NCBI GenBank assembly: GCA_958496175.1
Contig: OY292277.1
Span: forward strand, 2,666,001 to 2,730,000
DNA length: 64,000 bases
DNA from: Sisyra terminalis
Lineage: Eukaryota > Arthropoda > Insecta > Neuroptera > Sisyridae
Direction: 5' to 3'
The notes under the pieces were generated by a model that was not told the origin of the DNA, searched no databases, and worked only from the letters and a program-made list of their open reading frames with translations. Position 1 is the first letter of the stretch. Each line of letters opens with the position of its first letter. Both the position numbers and the translations under genes were made by a program. Shown here piece after piece: positions 36,308-48,886 of this stretch.

Positions 36308-37163
36308 ATTCTATAAATTGTCCATAAGGTAATTATCATAATTATATGTTTCAGAACTTAAAAATAGGACTCGTAACAGTGTATTTAGCGTTGCTGAATA
36401 ATAATTTTGATGATTTTAAATTTGGGAATTTCAAAACTAATACCTAGTGCTCCAGATTGGAAAGGATTATTTTGAGAAGGTTCCATCATTTTCTTTAAAA
36501 CTGACCAAAAGGAATATAATTTTATTAATTGAAAAGGGTAATTTCTTTTAATTGAATCAATAATAATAATTTTTATTCGCAAAAACGTAAATGATTGTAC
36601 TTAGTCTAACTTTCTTTCCAACTATAATCCCTTTGACATTGGAACTATTTTTTGAAATTTTAGAAATGAAATTGATATTTTTGGACTGTCAATGCTCTTT
36701 TGTACGTAAACGAAGCAAAAAAAAGATCTTTTGCTTTCTTAATTTTCGATTTCTATTGGCAGATTTTATAAGAATCATTCGTCCGATTTTGTCGCCGCGG
36801 AAACTAAACTCTTTACTTCCTCCAGGATATGAGGCACCAAAAAAATAATTATAAAACAACCAAGAAACTTCATCTTTAAATCACGATAGTTCATTCCCCA
36901 TTTAAATCAATCCAGGATTTTCTTTTCCCATTATCTTCCTTAATTCTTGACAAATTTTAAAAAAATCAAAAAAAAAATGGAAGAATACGAATTTTCTTAT
37001 TACAGCTTTTCTCTATAATGGGAGACAATGGTGAAAATGTCCCAACTGACTCATTTTCACCAGTCACACAGCTTTCCCTGAGCTTTTTCCGCCTGGCCTC
37101 CGGCAAGCAATGGATTGGCTCTGAATTTGGCGTTGGTCGTTGCCACACGATCATTTCGTGTAA

Positions 37164-37191
37164 ATGAGGGGGTGGGTGGGGTCGGGGGGTG
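37164..37191 (+). repeat. G-quadruplex candidate
   Basis: The pattern G5-T-G3-T-G4-TC-G6-T-G2 gives four runs of three or more G with 1-2-nt loops on the plus strand (antisense to Cngl). Confidence 0.7.
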
Positions 37192-38225
37192 GAGACGATG
37201 TGAGGAAATAGGTCGCAAAACGTTTCGAGCTTAATTTTTCACAAGAACAGTCGGAGTGTCAGTGTTTTCCTCATTGAACGAAGATGTGATAATGTGAAGA
37301 TTAAAAGCTTTTCTTGTTAACTTTCCGCGTTGAGCTTTTCAATTCGACAAACTACCCCATCTATGCTGACGACCAGGAGCTTTTCATTTGATTAAAATGT
37401 GCAATAAATATACATGCTAAGGTAAACATTTGAAAAGATCACAGCAAAACGTCATCCCCTTGAATTTACTCATCTGAATACATAACTTGCATAGTATCAA
37501 TTTAATTTTTGCATTCAAAATTACTATTTGAATAAAAGTCTACAAACAAATCAATGTTTTATTTGAATAAGATCTAATTACTTTTACAAATTTCTAGGAA
37601 AAATCTAAATCTCATTCGCAGTGGAATTGAGAACCAAAAGCTTGAAAGTTTTACAGAATTATTTCCACAAATTTTAAATTTCTTAAAGTGGACGAAACAC
37701 ATTTTCGGAAAAATAAAAATCCACCGGTTTTACGTTAAAAAACAAGTGGAAAGAATAAAAATAAGGATAAAGTGAAATGTCTGGCAGTTACTCCGACATA
37801 CATCATCCTTCATCCCCAAATGCAATTTAAATCTAACAGAGAGACTAAAAACCTCTTCGTATTCCTCACATAAATAAAACAAAACCATCGAGGTAAGAAG
37901 AGCAACGGAAAAAAGGCACTAAAACTCACCCCCATTAAAATGAAACAACTTCTTCTCTTTTTTTGAAAAAAATAAATATATTTTTCAATCATTAGAAATG
38001 ATTATATAAATAAAAAAAATTGCTTTATCTATCATGACAAAATAAAAAAAAAAAAACTTAAGTAAAACAGGAACGAGGAATGAAATAAAATCAGGAAAAC
38101 ACAAGAGATATATTCCTGAACAAACGAATAAATTAGCATTATAATAACGACATTATGGAAACGACCAGGGAGGATACAAGCGTTGATGAGGCAAGGGGGT
38201 ATATACTCCCCCGCAATCTCACCCC

Positions 38226-38256
38226 CTCACCCCTGCAAGGGGGTGGGGGTGGGGTG
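38226..38256 (+). repeat. G-rich tract
   Basis: AAGGGGGTGGGGGTGGGGTGG has three runs of at least four G, with a fourth available by splitting. A plausible but weaker G-quadruplex. Confidence 0.5.
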
Positions 38257-38937
38257 GTAGAGTTTACTCGAGATGGAATGAAGTGAAAGGATATGATGCG
38301 AAAGGGTATGGACTAATAATAATCAAGAGGCCGCGCGCGAACTTGGGGGGGGGAAACAGGGCACCTCTACCTAACCGGAATACGACAGGATAATGTGGGA
38401 TAATGTTATTCAAATGAGTGTGGACAGTGACCCTCTTATGTTTGAATATTATTACATAATCACCAGACCAGAATTGATAGCGGGGTGAACTCATTCGAGA
38501 TTTGGATCAGTTTCACGAACATATCGGATGTGACATTTGAATTTTTTTTCATTCCCATCAATTAATAAGGGGGCATTACAGCCACGGCGCAACGACTGAA
38601 TATAAATTGGTGATGATTTTTTTTCTTATTGGGATTCATTCACAAAAGTTGATGGCTTGATTTATTTGCATTTTTTGTCGTTCAAGATTGGTCCAAACAA
38701 ATTTTTTTGGTATAAAATCAATGCTGTTTGCGGCTTTTCTTCCAAAATTGATGATTTTCAAGAAATAGTCGAAAGATTTTCCTAAAAAAAAATAATTTTA
38801 AAAGTTTTGTTCTTCTTTATCAAATAACATCAGGAGTTGTAACCAAAAATATTTAGCTCAATCTTTTGAGGAATGAACCATTTTTTTAAATATTTCTATT
38901 ATTATTATAATCCGAAACAATTAAATATGCCAATTCA

Positions 38938-40311
38938 TCTATCTATTATTATAAAGAAGAAAGATTTGATTGTTTGTTTGCTTTGAATAGGCTCCGAAAC
39001 TACTTGACCGATTTAAAAAATTCCTTCACTGTTAGGAAGTTACACTATTTTCGGTGAACATAGGCTATATTAAATTTTCAAAAAAATTAGGGATCCATAC
39101 TAAAACTCCAATAATGTGTGAAAAAATTACCAAAAAACTTTATTACATCGCGTGCGCTGGCGATTTAAAAAACTTTATACTAAGATACAACACAAATACA
39201 CACACACGTTAGACTATTTATTATTCCTTAAAAATAATAAGGGAATGTACCCCTTACGTAAAAACTGAGGGATGAAAAAAAAATTTACTTTAGATAGGCG
39301 AGTTATATATCATTGAAAAGGTATTTGAAAGTTAAAAAAAGATCTGTATTAATATTTTTAGTTGACCTATTAAAAAGCACAGTAATTTAATTTAAAGTAC
39401 AAAAAATTGCCTTTTAGAAATATAAATGTTTTTATAGATAATAATCTGACAGAAAACTTTTTTTTTTACAAAGTTGTTGTAAATAGATCCTTAGTAGAGT
39501 TGCTCAGTAAGGAAATATTAACGAAAAAAATGTAAAAGTAATACTAATAATAATAATAGTAATAAAACTGAAAGTAAATACGTTTTTAAAACCGTATATA
39601 TATTAAATGGTGTATTTATATACTCCTCTGACTGATGAAATTTTAATATTCGGTGTATTCCTTATAGGAAGTAGGCATGTGATAAGATTTTTTTTTTGAA
39701 AATTGCTACCCTAACGGACAAGGGTGGATTCAGGATTATTTTCTTGGGGGGGGGCAATATCTTTCATTTGCAAGTACGTGAAAGGGATCACGAAAAAAGT
39801 TCGCAATTCCAGCCAGAAATCATCATAATGATAAATAATAAATAATCATATCATCATAATGATAAAAGAAATTTAAAATCTTCTTCCAGAGCAAAAGGCA
39901 TACGCCAAATCGTGTATGGTGAACTCTGGACTATCCAATATGGTTTAATTATATAGTTGAAATTCAGATATTTCAATAATAAGTTTAAAGATACATAATG
40001 GTAATACATGATTAAGGAAGAACTGGGTTTCGTGCAATTGTAAAAATTTCAATTTCGCGGTTGTGTTGTACAGTGCAATAGTGTAATAGTTTTTGGAAAA
40101 AGGTTCATTCGGGAATCAAAAAAAGGAGATGGGGTTATTTTGATGCGAGTATTTTGATAACTTTCGATTTTTTTTAGTCATCATTAAGACCGAATTTATT
40201 GAACTTGACGATATTTTTTATTTGATGTATGATGTAGTATGATTACATTTTTCGTAAAAGAATAAGAAAAATAAAATACGTTACGCAGACGAAGTCGCGG
40301 GAACCAGCTAG
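38938..40311 (+). mobile_element. Non-autonomous Helitron-like element
   Basis: The left end TCTATCTATTATTATAAAG follows an A/T target. The next part (TTTGATTGTTTGTTTGC, GGCTCCGAAACTACTTGACC, TACACTATTTTCGGTGAACA) is typical of insect Helitron left ends. The right end GACGAAGTCGCGGGAACCAG plus CTAG-T matches the CTRR-T rule. No Rep/helicase ORF is present, so the element is non-autonomous. Its internal part (about 39220-39330) has an inverted relative at 48570-48680. Confidence 0.6.
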
Positions 40312-41070
40312 TTAAATATAAGTCCTCCAGAGGTGTAAATTTTGACTTTAAACGACCCTTCAGCATTGGCAAAAGTTTTAGGTCATTTGGTAGTAAATTC
40401 AAATATTTCCTTGCTTCATAATTGGAACTTTGAGCTTTTGTAAATGTTTGGAAGACATAAGGTTCTTGTTTTAGACTTTTCTTTGTACGCAAGGTATTAT
40501 TGTCTTCAATCCCTACTGTGGTACATTAAATTTGTTTAGCCCATTTATTTTATCTTTTAATATATTCTGAAATTTGATCGGTGTATTAAAATTGTCATCA
40601 TATCACCTTCCCCATGCTATGATCCACTTACAAAAAAAGTACATGGTTAACTTTTGGAAATGAATTTCCAGGTAATTACAGTTTTCCACCCTTTTATCGT
40701 ATATAAAGCTCAAATAAATTTAGCACATTGTCCAATAACTTTCTGAGATAATAAATGTTATTTTTTTGACATTGAAGAATACTTAATTGTCATGCAAGTA
40801 CTTCTCAATGATCCTCAGTTTAGGATATATTAATCGATGATCTCTTGATCACAGTATCATTTGCATAAGCAGCCAAGCCATTGTTTGGTAGAAGATCAAA
40901 CAAATAATTAATATAAATCACAAAAAGTAGTGGTTCCAAGGTGGTTTCCCGAGAAATACCAATTAAAGATTTGGGGTGACTGGAAAGAAATTTCCATCGT
41001 GCTAAGTGTCCAATGGAGGATATGATTTTTAATATTATTCCAGAGAAACTATAAAAAAAGTCTTTATACT
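40312..41070 (-). mobile_element. LINE remnant: reverse transcriptase and C-terminus
   Basis: The minus strand at about 40980-40840 reads ISRETTLEPLLFVIYINYLF then DLLPNNGLAAYANDTVI. This corresponds to a PQGSxLGPLLF...YADD palm in which the catalytic Asp-Asp has become Asn-Asp and the PQGS box is also altered. At 40490-40310 RTKKSLKQEPYVFQTFTKAQ and YLNLLPNDLK resemble the C-terminal end of such elements. Stops and deletions lie between. It abuts the Helitron right end at 40311. Confidence 0.7.
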
Positions 41071-41189
41071 TTGATGAAAGTGAGCTTTTTTTCTATATAC
41101 CTGTGCCACCCTGACCTGTGCTTTGCTACCTATTACCTGTCAAAGTAACCACCATTCAAATTTCATAGTCGCTGATTGTTCTTATTTGT

Positions 41190-41440
41190 GTTTGATTTAA
41201 AAATTTGCTCATTTTACATGAAGAAGCACTCAAATTCAAGATAAAAAACTTTTTTTTAACACACATATTGACCGTTAGAACCAAGGTTCTATAATAAAAG
41301 ATGAGAACCAAATAGTTAAATTGGCTGCATGGTGAAGGAAAACAATTATACTCTTATACGAAGAAAGGTTCATCAGGTGAACAAATTGATATCCCAATTG
41401 GTTAAGGGTCTATTCAAATGACAAATTAGTCAATTAAAAT
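41190..41440. repeat. Single diverged copy of the 44.2-46.9 kb repeat unit
   Basis: TTTGCTCATTTTACATGAAG, ATTGGCTGCATGGTGAAGGA and CAATTGGTTAAGGGTCTATT match the tandem units at 44370, 45120 and 45900. It lies about 3 kb to the left of the array. Confidence 0.75.
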
Positions 41441-42967
41441 TAAATTAGTCAATTTACTAAGTGAATTTACAATAAAACACTACTTTGGCTTACAAAAACC
41501 CAACGAAAATGAATTAGTGGTTGCAATACATTTCCTTGGAAATGAAATTCTTCAATGAAACTTGCATTCAAATTTTAGGACATTAAAGCTTCTTGATTTG
41601 TAATATTTGCATATTTTCATTCTCCAAACACTTCTTTACCAATATCAATTCATAAAAACGGAAATAATCTAAAAATTTTGGTAAAAAAATTAATTTCGTT
41701 AATGTTAACATTGGACACATAAAAATTACCTGTTTTTCATTTTTCCGACTTCCAATTATTAGTTTTAAATCTAATTTTAATAATACACCAATACATCACT
41801 GCTTTTTCCAATTGTTTTTCCCATTAAAAAGGAAAATTATTTAATCAGTTTGACGTTTAAGATGCTAACCTAATTTCCCAATCAATCAAAACAATATCGT
41901 GTAAAATGGGAATATTACCGCATAGGAATTAGGGTACAATTTAATCAAAATGATCAATTTCCAACAATACCTACGGCATGATTTAAGCCGGTACTAACGA
42001 CGTAAATTTACATTGAAAACTTTGAATTACGTATTTTTATACCCACTAAAGCTGACCCAAAATCAAATTCGTTTGATTTTAAAATTATTAATTAAATTTT
42101 GAATATTATATTAGTAATTTCGGCACAGCTAAATGATAAATGTTGAAATATAGAGACCTTTTAAGATAATATAAGAGATTAATTTTAACTCATATTTTGC
42201 CGATCAAAACCATTTATAATTTGAATGCCAATTTCATCAAGTTTCTTAAAACAATTTCCTACAAAGATTTGAGTAATTGTTGATTCACCAATTAAATAAA
42301 TAAATGCTCCTCAACTCCGAAAGCTCTAATTTTGTTGGAAGGAACTTTTTTCATTGTTGTGAAACCAGTGCGTACGAATACGAATATTGTTGGTTTAGGT
42401 TCAGTGAAAACGGCCGAAAAAATTGGGTTTAGTAAGAAAAAAATAAATAGAATTCATCCTCTCGAGACTTGACGTAAATCTTTGCATCACATTATTGCCT
42501 TTTGGCCATCATTCAGTGTTTATTTAAGCGTCGGTTAAAGCAACAGTGACTGGAAACAGTCCAATAATCTTCTTTTTAGCCAAATCTCAAAAAAAATTAA
42601 CGGAAATCTATGTAAAATCAATAAAATAGAGTTTTTTTCTGGTAGGCACCGGTTTTTGCTAATAATTAAATAAATTAATTAAAGAATTTTAATTGAAAAT
42701 ATTCAAGAGTGGATTTAGCATTTATAAATTTTCCATTTGATTACTTTAATGTTGTTATTTGTTGCATATATAAAGAAATTTAGTCAGGAGAAGGTTATGA
42801 CCCCAATTATTTCCTTCACCCACTTGAATTAACGCTTGCAAACTTGGTGCATCTTGGCACCACGAATTGCATAATATACCACTTGTGAATTATGCAGTTT
42901 ATACTTTTAGTTTAATGAAACAACAATCGTTCACCACGAGTTATATATAAAATAAATCATAACTTAC
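41441..42967. other. Intron of Cngl with one dispersed repeat (41850-42165)
   Basis: AT-rich. 41850-42165 is the inverted relative of 18870-19190 (GACGTTTAAGATGCTAACCT, CGCATAGGAATTAGGGTACA). No coding signal elsewhere. Confidence 0.5.
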
Positions 42968-43026
42968 CAACAATCGTGGCGAAAATGAAGACTCCAATTA
43001 AATAACTGACAATAGTAAAAACATAT
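42968..43026 (-). CDS. Cngl: Cngl exon F: transmembrane segment S6
   Basis: This is a 59-nt micro-exon with acceptor CAATTGCAG and donor GTAAGT. One base closes the Glu codon from the pore exon, 19 codons follow, and one base of a Gly codon is left open. The peptide YVFTIVSYLIGVFIFATIV is the inner pore helix S6, matching the CNG-family pattern of a Leu-Ile-Gly hinge followed by IFATIVG. Phase agreement on both sides (2 and 1) with the pore exon and C-linker exon confirms the boundaries. The downstream intron is the longest seen in the gene, about 12.3 kb. Confidence 0.93.
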
Positions 43027-44001
43027 CTGCAATTGATAAAAAGACAGAAAAACCATTAGAGAGAAGTTATATGAGAAGGATAGAATCCGAAAGTTTCAAT
43101 GATACAGTACACGTGAGTTTTCGAACAGTTTCACATTCACCAAATCAGAAACGTTAAAAAATTTAGTAAAAGTGCGAATTTTTTGATACAAAAAAAAAAA
43201 AAAAAAAATTACATAAAAACGGAAGACAACAGGAAGACACATCAGAAACGGATACAGGCGTGAAAAATGAATTATAATCGGGAAGAGCCGCGACAGGAGT
43301 TTGCATGAAGGCTGTTCGAAAACCGTGCGACAAAGAGGAAACATCGAAATCTAGTTCAATTACGCCACTTTTCGTCACTCTTCATTCGACCAAACAATTT
43401 CACACGTAAAAGAAATGGTTCCATCTTCCAAAAAACCAAAAAAAAAAAAAAACTAAACTCCTGAAAATGACAAAGCCTGACATCCAAAAAAAAAAATAAT
43501 GAATTTTGCGTGGAACAGCCCTCAAAATTCCTGCCGCTTTCTTTTCCCCAAAGCTCTCCAAAAAGTTCACCACGTGGTTCACACGTACGTGTGATATATA
43601 TGTAGGTAGATGTATAAAGCGCGAGTCCCAAGCAGAAAGTGGGTTGCGGATCCTTGCGGATATCCACTTTCGGTTTGGGTTCTCGATATCGTGCGAGTTT
43701 TATCAATGAAAATTACCAAAATGTTTTTGTACTAACAACTACGATTAAAAATATGTTCACGTGTCACAAAAAGGGAAAAGAGTTGTGAGAAAAGAGTTCG
43801 ATCACGCGGACGTACCCGTTATTTGAGTTGAACTGCAATAGTCGAGATTTGAGACCTCGCCGCGGCAGGGATTTTGGGCCATCCGGCGATGATGATTTCC
43901 TAGAGATTAATTCAATGAGATAGACAAAGAGAGAGTGATGATAGATGTGATGACAAATATTGATATCTACCAAAGTGCAATGCAACAATTGAGAGACTTA
44001 C
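43027..44001. other. Intron of Cngl between S6 and pore exons
   Basis: 975-nt intron with long A-runs (43190-43208, 43438-43453). The overlapping ORFs on both strands are not recognised. Confidence 0.5.
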
Positions 44002-44132
44002 TCAGCGTTTGTTTCGGGCGTCGGAAGATCTCCGATCGTCGTCAACGTCAGCGTCGACCAGTACAGGGACCCCAAGTACTTTCTGGACAAAGTGGCATAA
44101 TCGCCTGGACGGTGTGGATATACCCAGTCTCC
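44002..44132 (-). CDS. Cngl: Cngl exon E: pore helix and selectivity filter
   Basis: Acceptor TTTTATAG and donor GA|GTAAGT give an exon of 131 nt. It encodes 43 residues plus two bases of a Glu codon. The sequence [20 protein letters not shown] is the extracellular turret, followed by [20 protein letters not shown], the pore helix and filter, and then TNA. The filter reads TTIGDLP, whereas vertebrate CNGA subunits have TTIGETP. The acidic residue that binds divalent cations is therefore Asp rather than Glu, while vertebrate CNGB subunits have Gly there. This suggests a pore that still binds Ca2+ or Mg2+ but with changed geometry. Together with S6 it completes the ion-conducting pore. The exon lies right beside an unidentified roughly 750-bp tandem array. 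Confidence 0.93.
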
Positions 44133-44149
44133 CTATAAAAAAAAAACAC

Positions 44150-46910
44150 ATCATAAATCATCCTACAAAATCAATAACTCTTTCAACTTTTGCCGATTTG
44201 GTTCTCCGGATGAATCCTGCACCGTATGAACGTACAGCTCAGTTTTCCTCAACGGTTCTGGCAATTTTACTCTTAGGTCTCCAACTTGTTTTGGATTAAA
44301 GTTTTGCCCAATAAAACGCTCGCAAAAAGGGGTGAATTTTTTAAACTTTTGTCCCATTTCCCCGCGTAAGTTTGATTTAAAAGTTTGCTCATTTTACATG
44401 AAAAAGCACTCAAATTCAGAATAATAGAAGTTTTTTTTTTTGGTCATTAGAACCGAGGTCCTATAATAAAAGTTGAAGACCAAAAAGTTAACTTGGCTGC
44501 ATGGTGAAGGAAAACTATTGTACTCTCATACGGAGAAGGGTTCATCAGGGTAAACAAATCGGTATTCCAATTGGTTAAGGATCTATCCAAATCACAAATT
44601 AGTAAAATCGAACAGAGGTCAAAAAAACACATATTTTAGAGCTTTTATCTTAGATTGTTGATGACTCAATGGTGAAGGATTCATCCAGAGGATTAATTGA
44701 CAAAAATTTAATTCAATCCATCACTGGTAACAGCTGAGATTTCCATCAAGCAAGCTTTGCTTTCTTAGCCAACTTGATCTAATGATCAGGTGCAATAAGC
44801 TTTGGCGGTCAATGCATCAATGCAAAAAAAAATTCTTTTGATGAAAATCAAAAATTAACTAAAATTAATTAGCCTTTTAACGATTCAAATCATAAATTCA
44901 TAATCATTATTTTTTTAAATGTCTTAGCTTTGGCCGATTTGGTTTTTCTAATGAATTCTGCACCGTATGAACGTACAACTCCGTTTTCCTCAACGGTTCT
45001 GGCAAATTTGCTATTTGGTCTCCAGCTTGTATTTGATTTAAGTTTTGCCCAATATAACACTCGTAAAAATGGAGTAATTTTTTTTCAAACTTTCGTCCCA
45101 TTTCCCCGCGTAAGTTTGATTTAAAAATTTGCTCATTTTACATGAAGAAGTACTTAAATTCAAGATAATAAAGGTTTTTTTTCTTTTAATACAAATATTG
45201 GTCGTCAAAACTGTGTTTCTAATAATAAAAGTTGAAGATCAAACAGTTAAATTGGCTGCATGGTGAAGGAAAACTATTGTACTTTCATACGGAGAAGGGT
45301 TAATTAGGGGAAACAAATCGGTATCGCAATTGGTTAAGGGTCTATCTAAATCACAAATTAGTAAAATCGAACAGAGGTCAAAAAGCACATATTTTAGAGC
45401 TTTTATCTGAGATTGTTGATGACTCAATGGTAAAGGAAAACTGCCAGGCCTGGTACCAACGGGTGAAGAATTCATCCAGAGGATTAATTGACAAAAATTT
45501 AATTCAATTCAACCCTGGTAAAAGCTAAGATTTCCATTAAAGCAAGCTTTGCTTTCTTATCCAACTTGATCTGAGGATCAGGTACCAAAAGCTTTGGCGG
45601 TCAGACCAAAAAAAAAATTTTTATGATGGAAATCAAAAATTAATTAAAATTAGCCTTTAAACGATCCAAATCATAAATTCAAATTCATTATTTTTTTTTT
45701 AAATTTCTTAATTTTTGCTGTTTTGTTTTCCTGATGTATCCTGCACCGTATGAACGTACAGCTCAGATTTCCTCAACGGTTCTGGAAATTTTACTATTAA
45801 GTCTCCAGCTTGTTTTGGATTTAAGTTTTGTCCAATATAACACTCGCAAAAAAGCGGTAATTTTTTTTTTGAATTTTTGAACTTTCGTCCCCTTTCCCCG
45901 CGTACGTTTGATTGAAAAATTTGCTCATTTAACATGAAAAAGTACTCAAATTCGAGATACTAAAAGTTTTTTTTTAATACACATATTGATCGTCAGAACC
46001 GTGGTTCTAATAATAAAAGTTGAAGACCATACAGTTAAATTGGCTACATGGTGAAGGAAAACAGTTGTACTTTCATACGGGGAAGGGTACATCAGGGGAA
46101 ACAAATCGGCACTCCATTTGCTTAAGGATTTATCGAAATTACAAATTGTCAAAATCAAAAAATTTTCATATTCTTTCAAAGCAAATTCTCTAACCAAAAG
46201 CTCAATAAAGTTGAGCTTTTTTCACGACACATATAGTTTTTATGAACCGTTGACGTCCTTAATTTGATAACTTCGTAATTACAACAAATAAAACAGTGCC
46301 ACCATCGATTTTTGATTAAGCTTATTGTTGGTGAAAGTTTTGTGGCCTCGAATAATTGTTCGGCGTTTTGTTGCTCCTTTTGCCCCTCTTTCATCGATAA
46401 AAGACAAGAGCGGCTCCATATATCTTCTTCAATATGTTCGCAAAGCGAACAAGGGGTTAATTAACCCCTTGAAAAAAGTTTGTGAAGTCAAAAGTTTTTC
46501 GACGAAAAAAAAAATCAAGATCCACCAAAACGGCTACAGTGAAAATCGTTTTTGAAAAGCGAATATTTTTAGTGGAAAAAGACTGCACGCCTATGGAAAA
46601 CCTTCTAATCTTAATGAAAATATAATCAGTTTTATTTTCCTCATTTGCCAGATAAAAATAGTGCCAGAAATTTTGTGCAATTAGCCCAAATTGTATCAAT
46701 TTGACCCAGTTAGTAATTGAGGTCAAAAAAACACCAATTTTTGAGCTTATATCTTCGATTGTTGACTTAATGGTAGTGGAAAAATGGCAGGCTGGCTGCC
46801 AACGGGTGAAGGATTCCCCAAAAGAACAAATCAAACAAGCCTTGGTTTTTTGAGCCAACTTGATTGGACGATCAGGTGCTGATGAGCTTTGGCGGTCAGT
46901 CCAAAAGTTT
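44150..46910. repeat. Tandem array of an unidentified unit of about 750-780 bp
   Basis: Three consecutive copies begin at about 44185, 44930 and 45715, with a more diverged continuation to 46910. Conserved blocks are CCTGCACCGTATGAACGTAC, TTTCCTCAACGGTTCTGG, CCCATTTCCCCGCGTAAGTT, TTGGCTGCATGGTGAAGGA and ACGGGTGAAGGATTC. On the minus strand each copy encodes a similar broken peptide (LPEPLRKTELYVHTVQ-like), hinting at a former protein-coding element, but I cannot name it. It starts only about 20 bp upstream (in transcript terms) of the pore exon's acceptor. Confidence 0.75.
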
Positions 46911-47594
46911 TAATGACAAAAAAAACACAAGAGAAAGCTTCAAAGCTCCTGACTAATTGAAAGATGGAGAGAATCCACCAGGCGCGCGCGGCGGATATGT
47001 CTTCGTCTAATTAGGCCAATTAAACGAGAAAAAAGCCTCTGAAACTCACATCCCTTGACACTCAAGTATTTCATCCATTCATTTTTTTTTTTTTTTGAAA
47101 TTTATTTCTATCCCCAATAACTTCACATTATAATTACTCTCCAAACCCGAAACATAGAGTGTGGCAAACTTTTGATTTTAAGCTCAACGTCTAAACTCGC
47201 TCCTGTTTTTGTAACGAATGATTTTAATGTTGAAACTTTTATCCCCCGATTGCCCTCCCCCCCTCGCCACTGCCGCCCGGATAAGACAAACTTGGAGGAT
47301 GAACTCGACGTTTGGAATTTGAAAGTTTTAACGTTATTCGTTATAAACTTGCGACGGTTTCTCTTCCGGGAACTCACATTCGTTTTCCTCTTTTTCGATG
47401 GGACGCTTCGCGTCGCTAATTTACACGAACTCGTTTACGGAAATTAAAATGATAAAACTGTTCAACTTGGTGATCGTAGATCACCGGGAAAATAACTTAA
47501 AAACAAGTAAATACACGTTTAAGACGCAAAGTGCAGGTTGGTGGATGGATAATGTGGAAAATCCGACGGTTGGAGGTAATGGGGGGAAAAGGGT
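46911..47594. other. Intron of Cngl, no gene seen
   Basis: Partly GC-richer (47240-47420) with ORFs on both strands, none recognised. CG-rich spot CAGGCGCGCGCGGCGG at about 46979. Confidence 0.4.
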
Positions 47595-47816
47595 ATGAGC
47601 TAGTTTGTATGGCAAAAGTGCACCCGCGGTTTTTTTGGTTTAAAGTCAGCGGGTCGTTTTCTCAGTAGTCATCCAGTAGTTTGGATCACTCCGTAACTGT
47701 TTTGTGAAGATTGCTTGGCAATCGAAATACGTATTTGGGCAATACGTCACAAATATTTTTGATTGAACTTCTGTTCAAATTTATAGTTATGTGATGATTT
47801 TTATATATATATTAGG

Positions 47817-48570
47817 GTGATTTTTTTTTGGGTCCCATAGTGAAATTTTGTTGGAAATACCAAAAAAAAAAATTCTCTGAAAGTTTGAGCCCTTAGTATT
47901 AATTTTAAGTCCTCGACCAAGACGTGTAAAGATTTCCCATTGAAAATACACGGAAACTCTGCTTTTATATTTTTAAATTTCTATATCTCAGCGGCATTTC
48001 ATGGGATCGCTTTTACCGAAGATGTTTTTTTTTTCAGAATTAAACGCTCTACAAAAGTGTCCATTGCGATAAAGTCGTAACTCACACCGGTGAGGTAGTA
48101 CGGGCCACTGACCCTAATTTTTCCATAAAATTCGCGTTTTTTTTTGCATTCATCTCGTAAATAACGAGAGCTACGGAAAAATTATAAATTAAAAACTTGT
48201 AGAGAAATTGATTTCCTACAGAAAAGTTCCTGTAGACCAAATCGCGACAATCAATATTAAACGAGATATTAAGCCTTGAATTTTATGGAAAAATCAGGTT
48301 CAGTGGCCCGTACTACTTCACCGGTGTAAGTAACGACTTTGTCGCAATGGGCACTTTTGTAGAGCGTTTAATTCTGAGAAAAAACCATCTTCGGTAAAAG
48401 CGATCCCATGAAATGTCGCTGAGATATAGAAATTTAAAAATAAAAAATCAGAGTTTCCGTGTATTTTCAATGGGAAATTTTTACACGTCTTGGTCGAGGA
48501 CTTAAAATTAATACTAAGGGCTCAAACTTTCAGGGATTTTTTTTTTTTTTGGTATTTCCAACAAAATTAC
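47817..48570. mobile_element. Foldback with about 320-bp arms
   Basis: TACCGAAGATG, CCACTGACCCTAATTTTTCC, TGGTCGAGGACTTAA and GATCGCTTTTACC blocks recur inverted. The arm carries AATTAAACGCTCTACAAAAG, a variant of the 17-mer shared by other foldbacks here. Non-coding. Confidence 0.85.
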
Positions 48571-48886
48571 CTTTCCAATGATATATAACTAATCTATCTA
48601 GTGTACAAATTTCTGTTTTCATCCCTAGGGAATACCTTCCCTTATTATTTTTTTGAAATGATTAGTAACCTATAGTCTGTGGAAAATTGTGTTGTATCTT
48701 AATACCAAATTTCATTAAATTCGGTTGTTCCGTTCTGTAGTTAAATCGGGATACACAAACAGACAGACAGACAAAAATTTTAAATTTTTGGAATAAGGGC
48801 CTCTTGAAACAAATATTTACCCTAAAATTGAGTTCAAAATCGAAATGTACAGACAGACGTAAGAATTTTATATATTTGTATAGATT
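48571..48886 (-). mobile_element. Helitron-like fragment
   Basis: On the minus strand it starts ATCTATACAAATATATAAAA and includes TCTGTCTGTCTGTTTGTGTA and AATAATAAGGGAAGGTATTC, related to the interior of 38938-40311. No CTRR end on this copy. Confidence 0.5.

Larger units (their letters stand above)
36308..38937. other. Intron of Cngl, no gene seen
   Basis: AT-rich, with two G-rich tracts (37164-37191 and 38226-38256). The ORFs at 36385, 36591, 36966, 37810 and 38264 are unrecognised. The 36966-37154 ORF covers a GC-richer patch but has no flanking splice sites that fit Cngl. Confidence 0.4.

Noticed and set aside
36966..37154. 62-codon minus-strand ORF in a GC-richer patch inside the Cngl intron
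   Set aside because: No family resemblance, and the S6 and C-linker exons already join in phase without it.
46457..46858. 133-codon minus-strand ORF
   Set aside because: It is part of the diverged end of the 750-bp tandem array; kept only as a hint that the unit was once coding.
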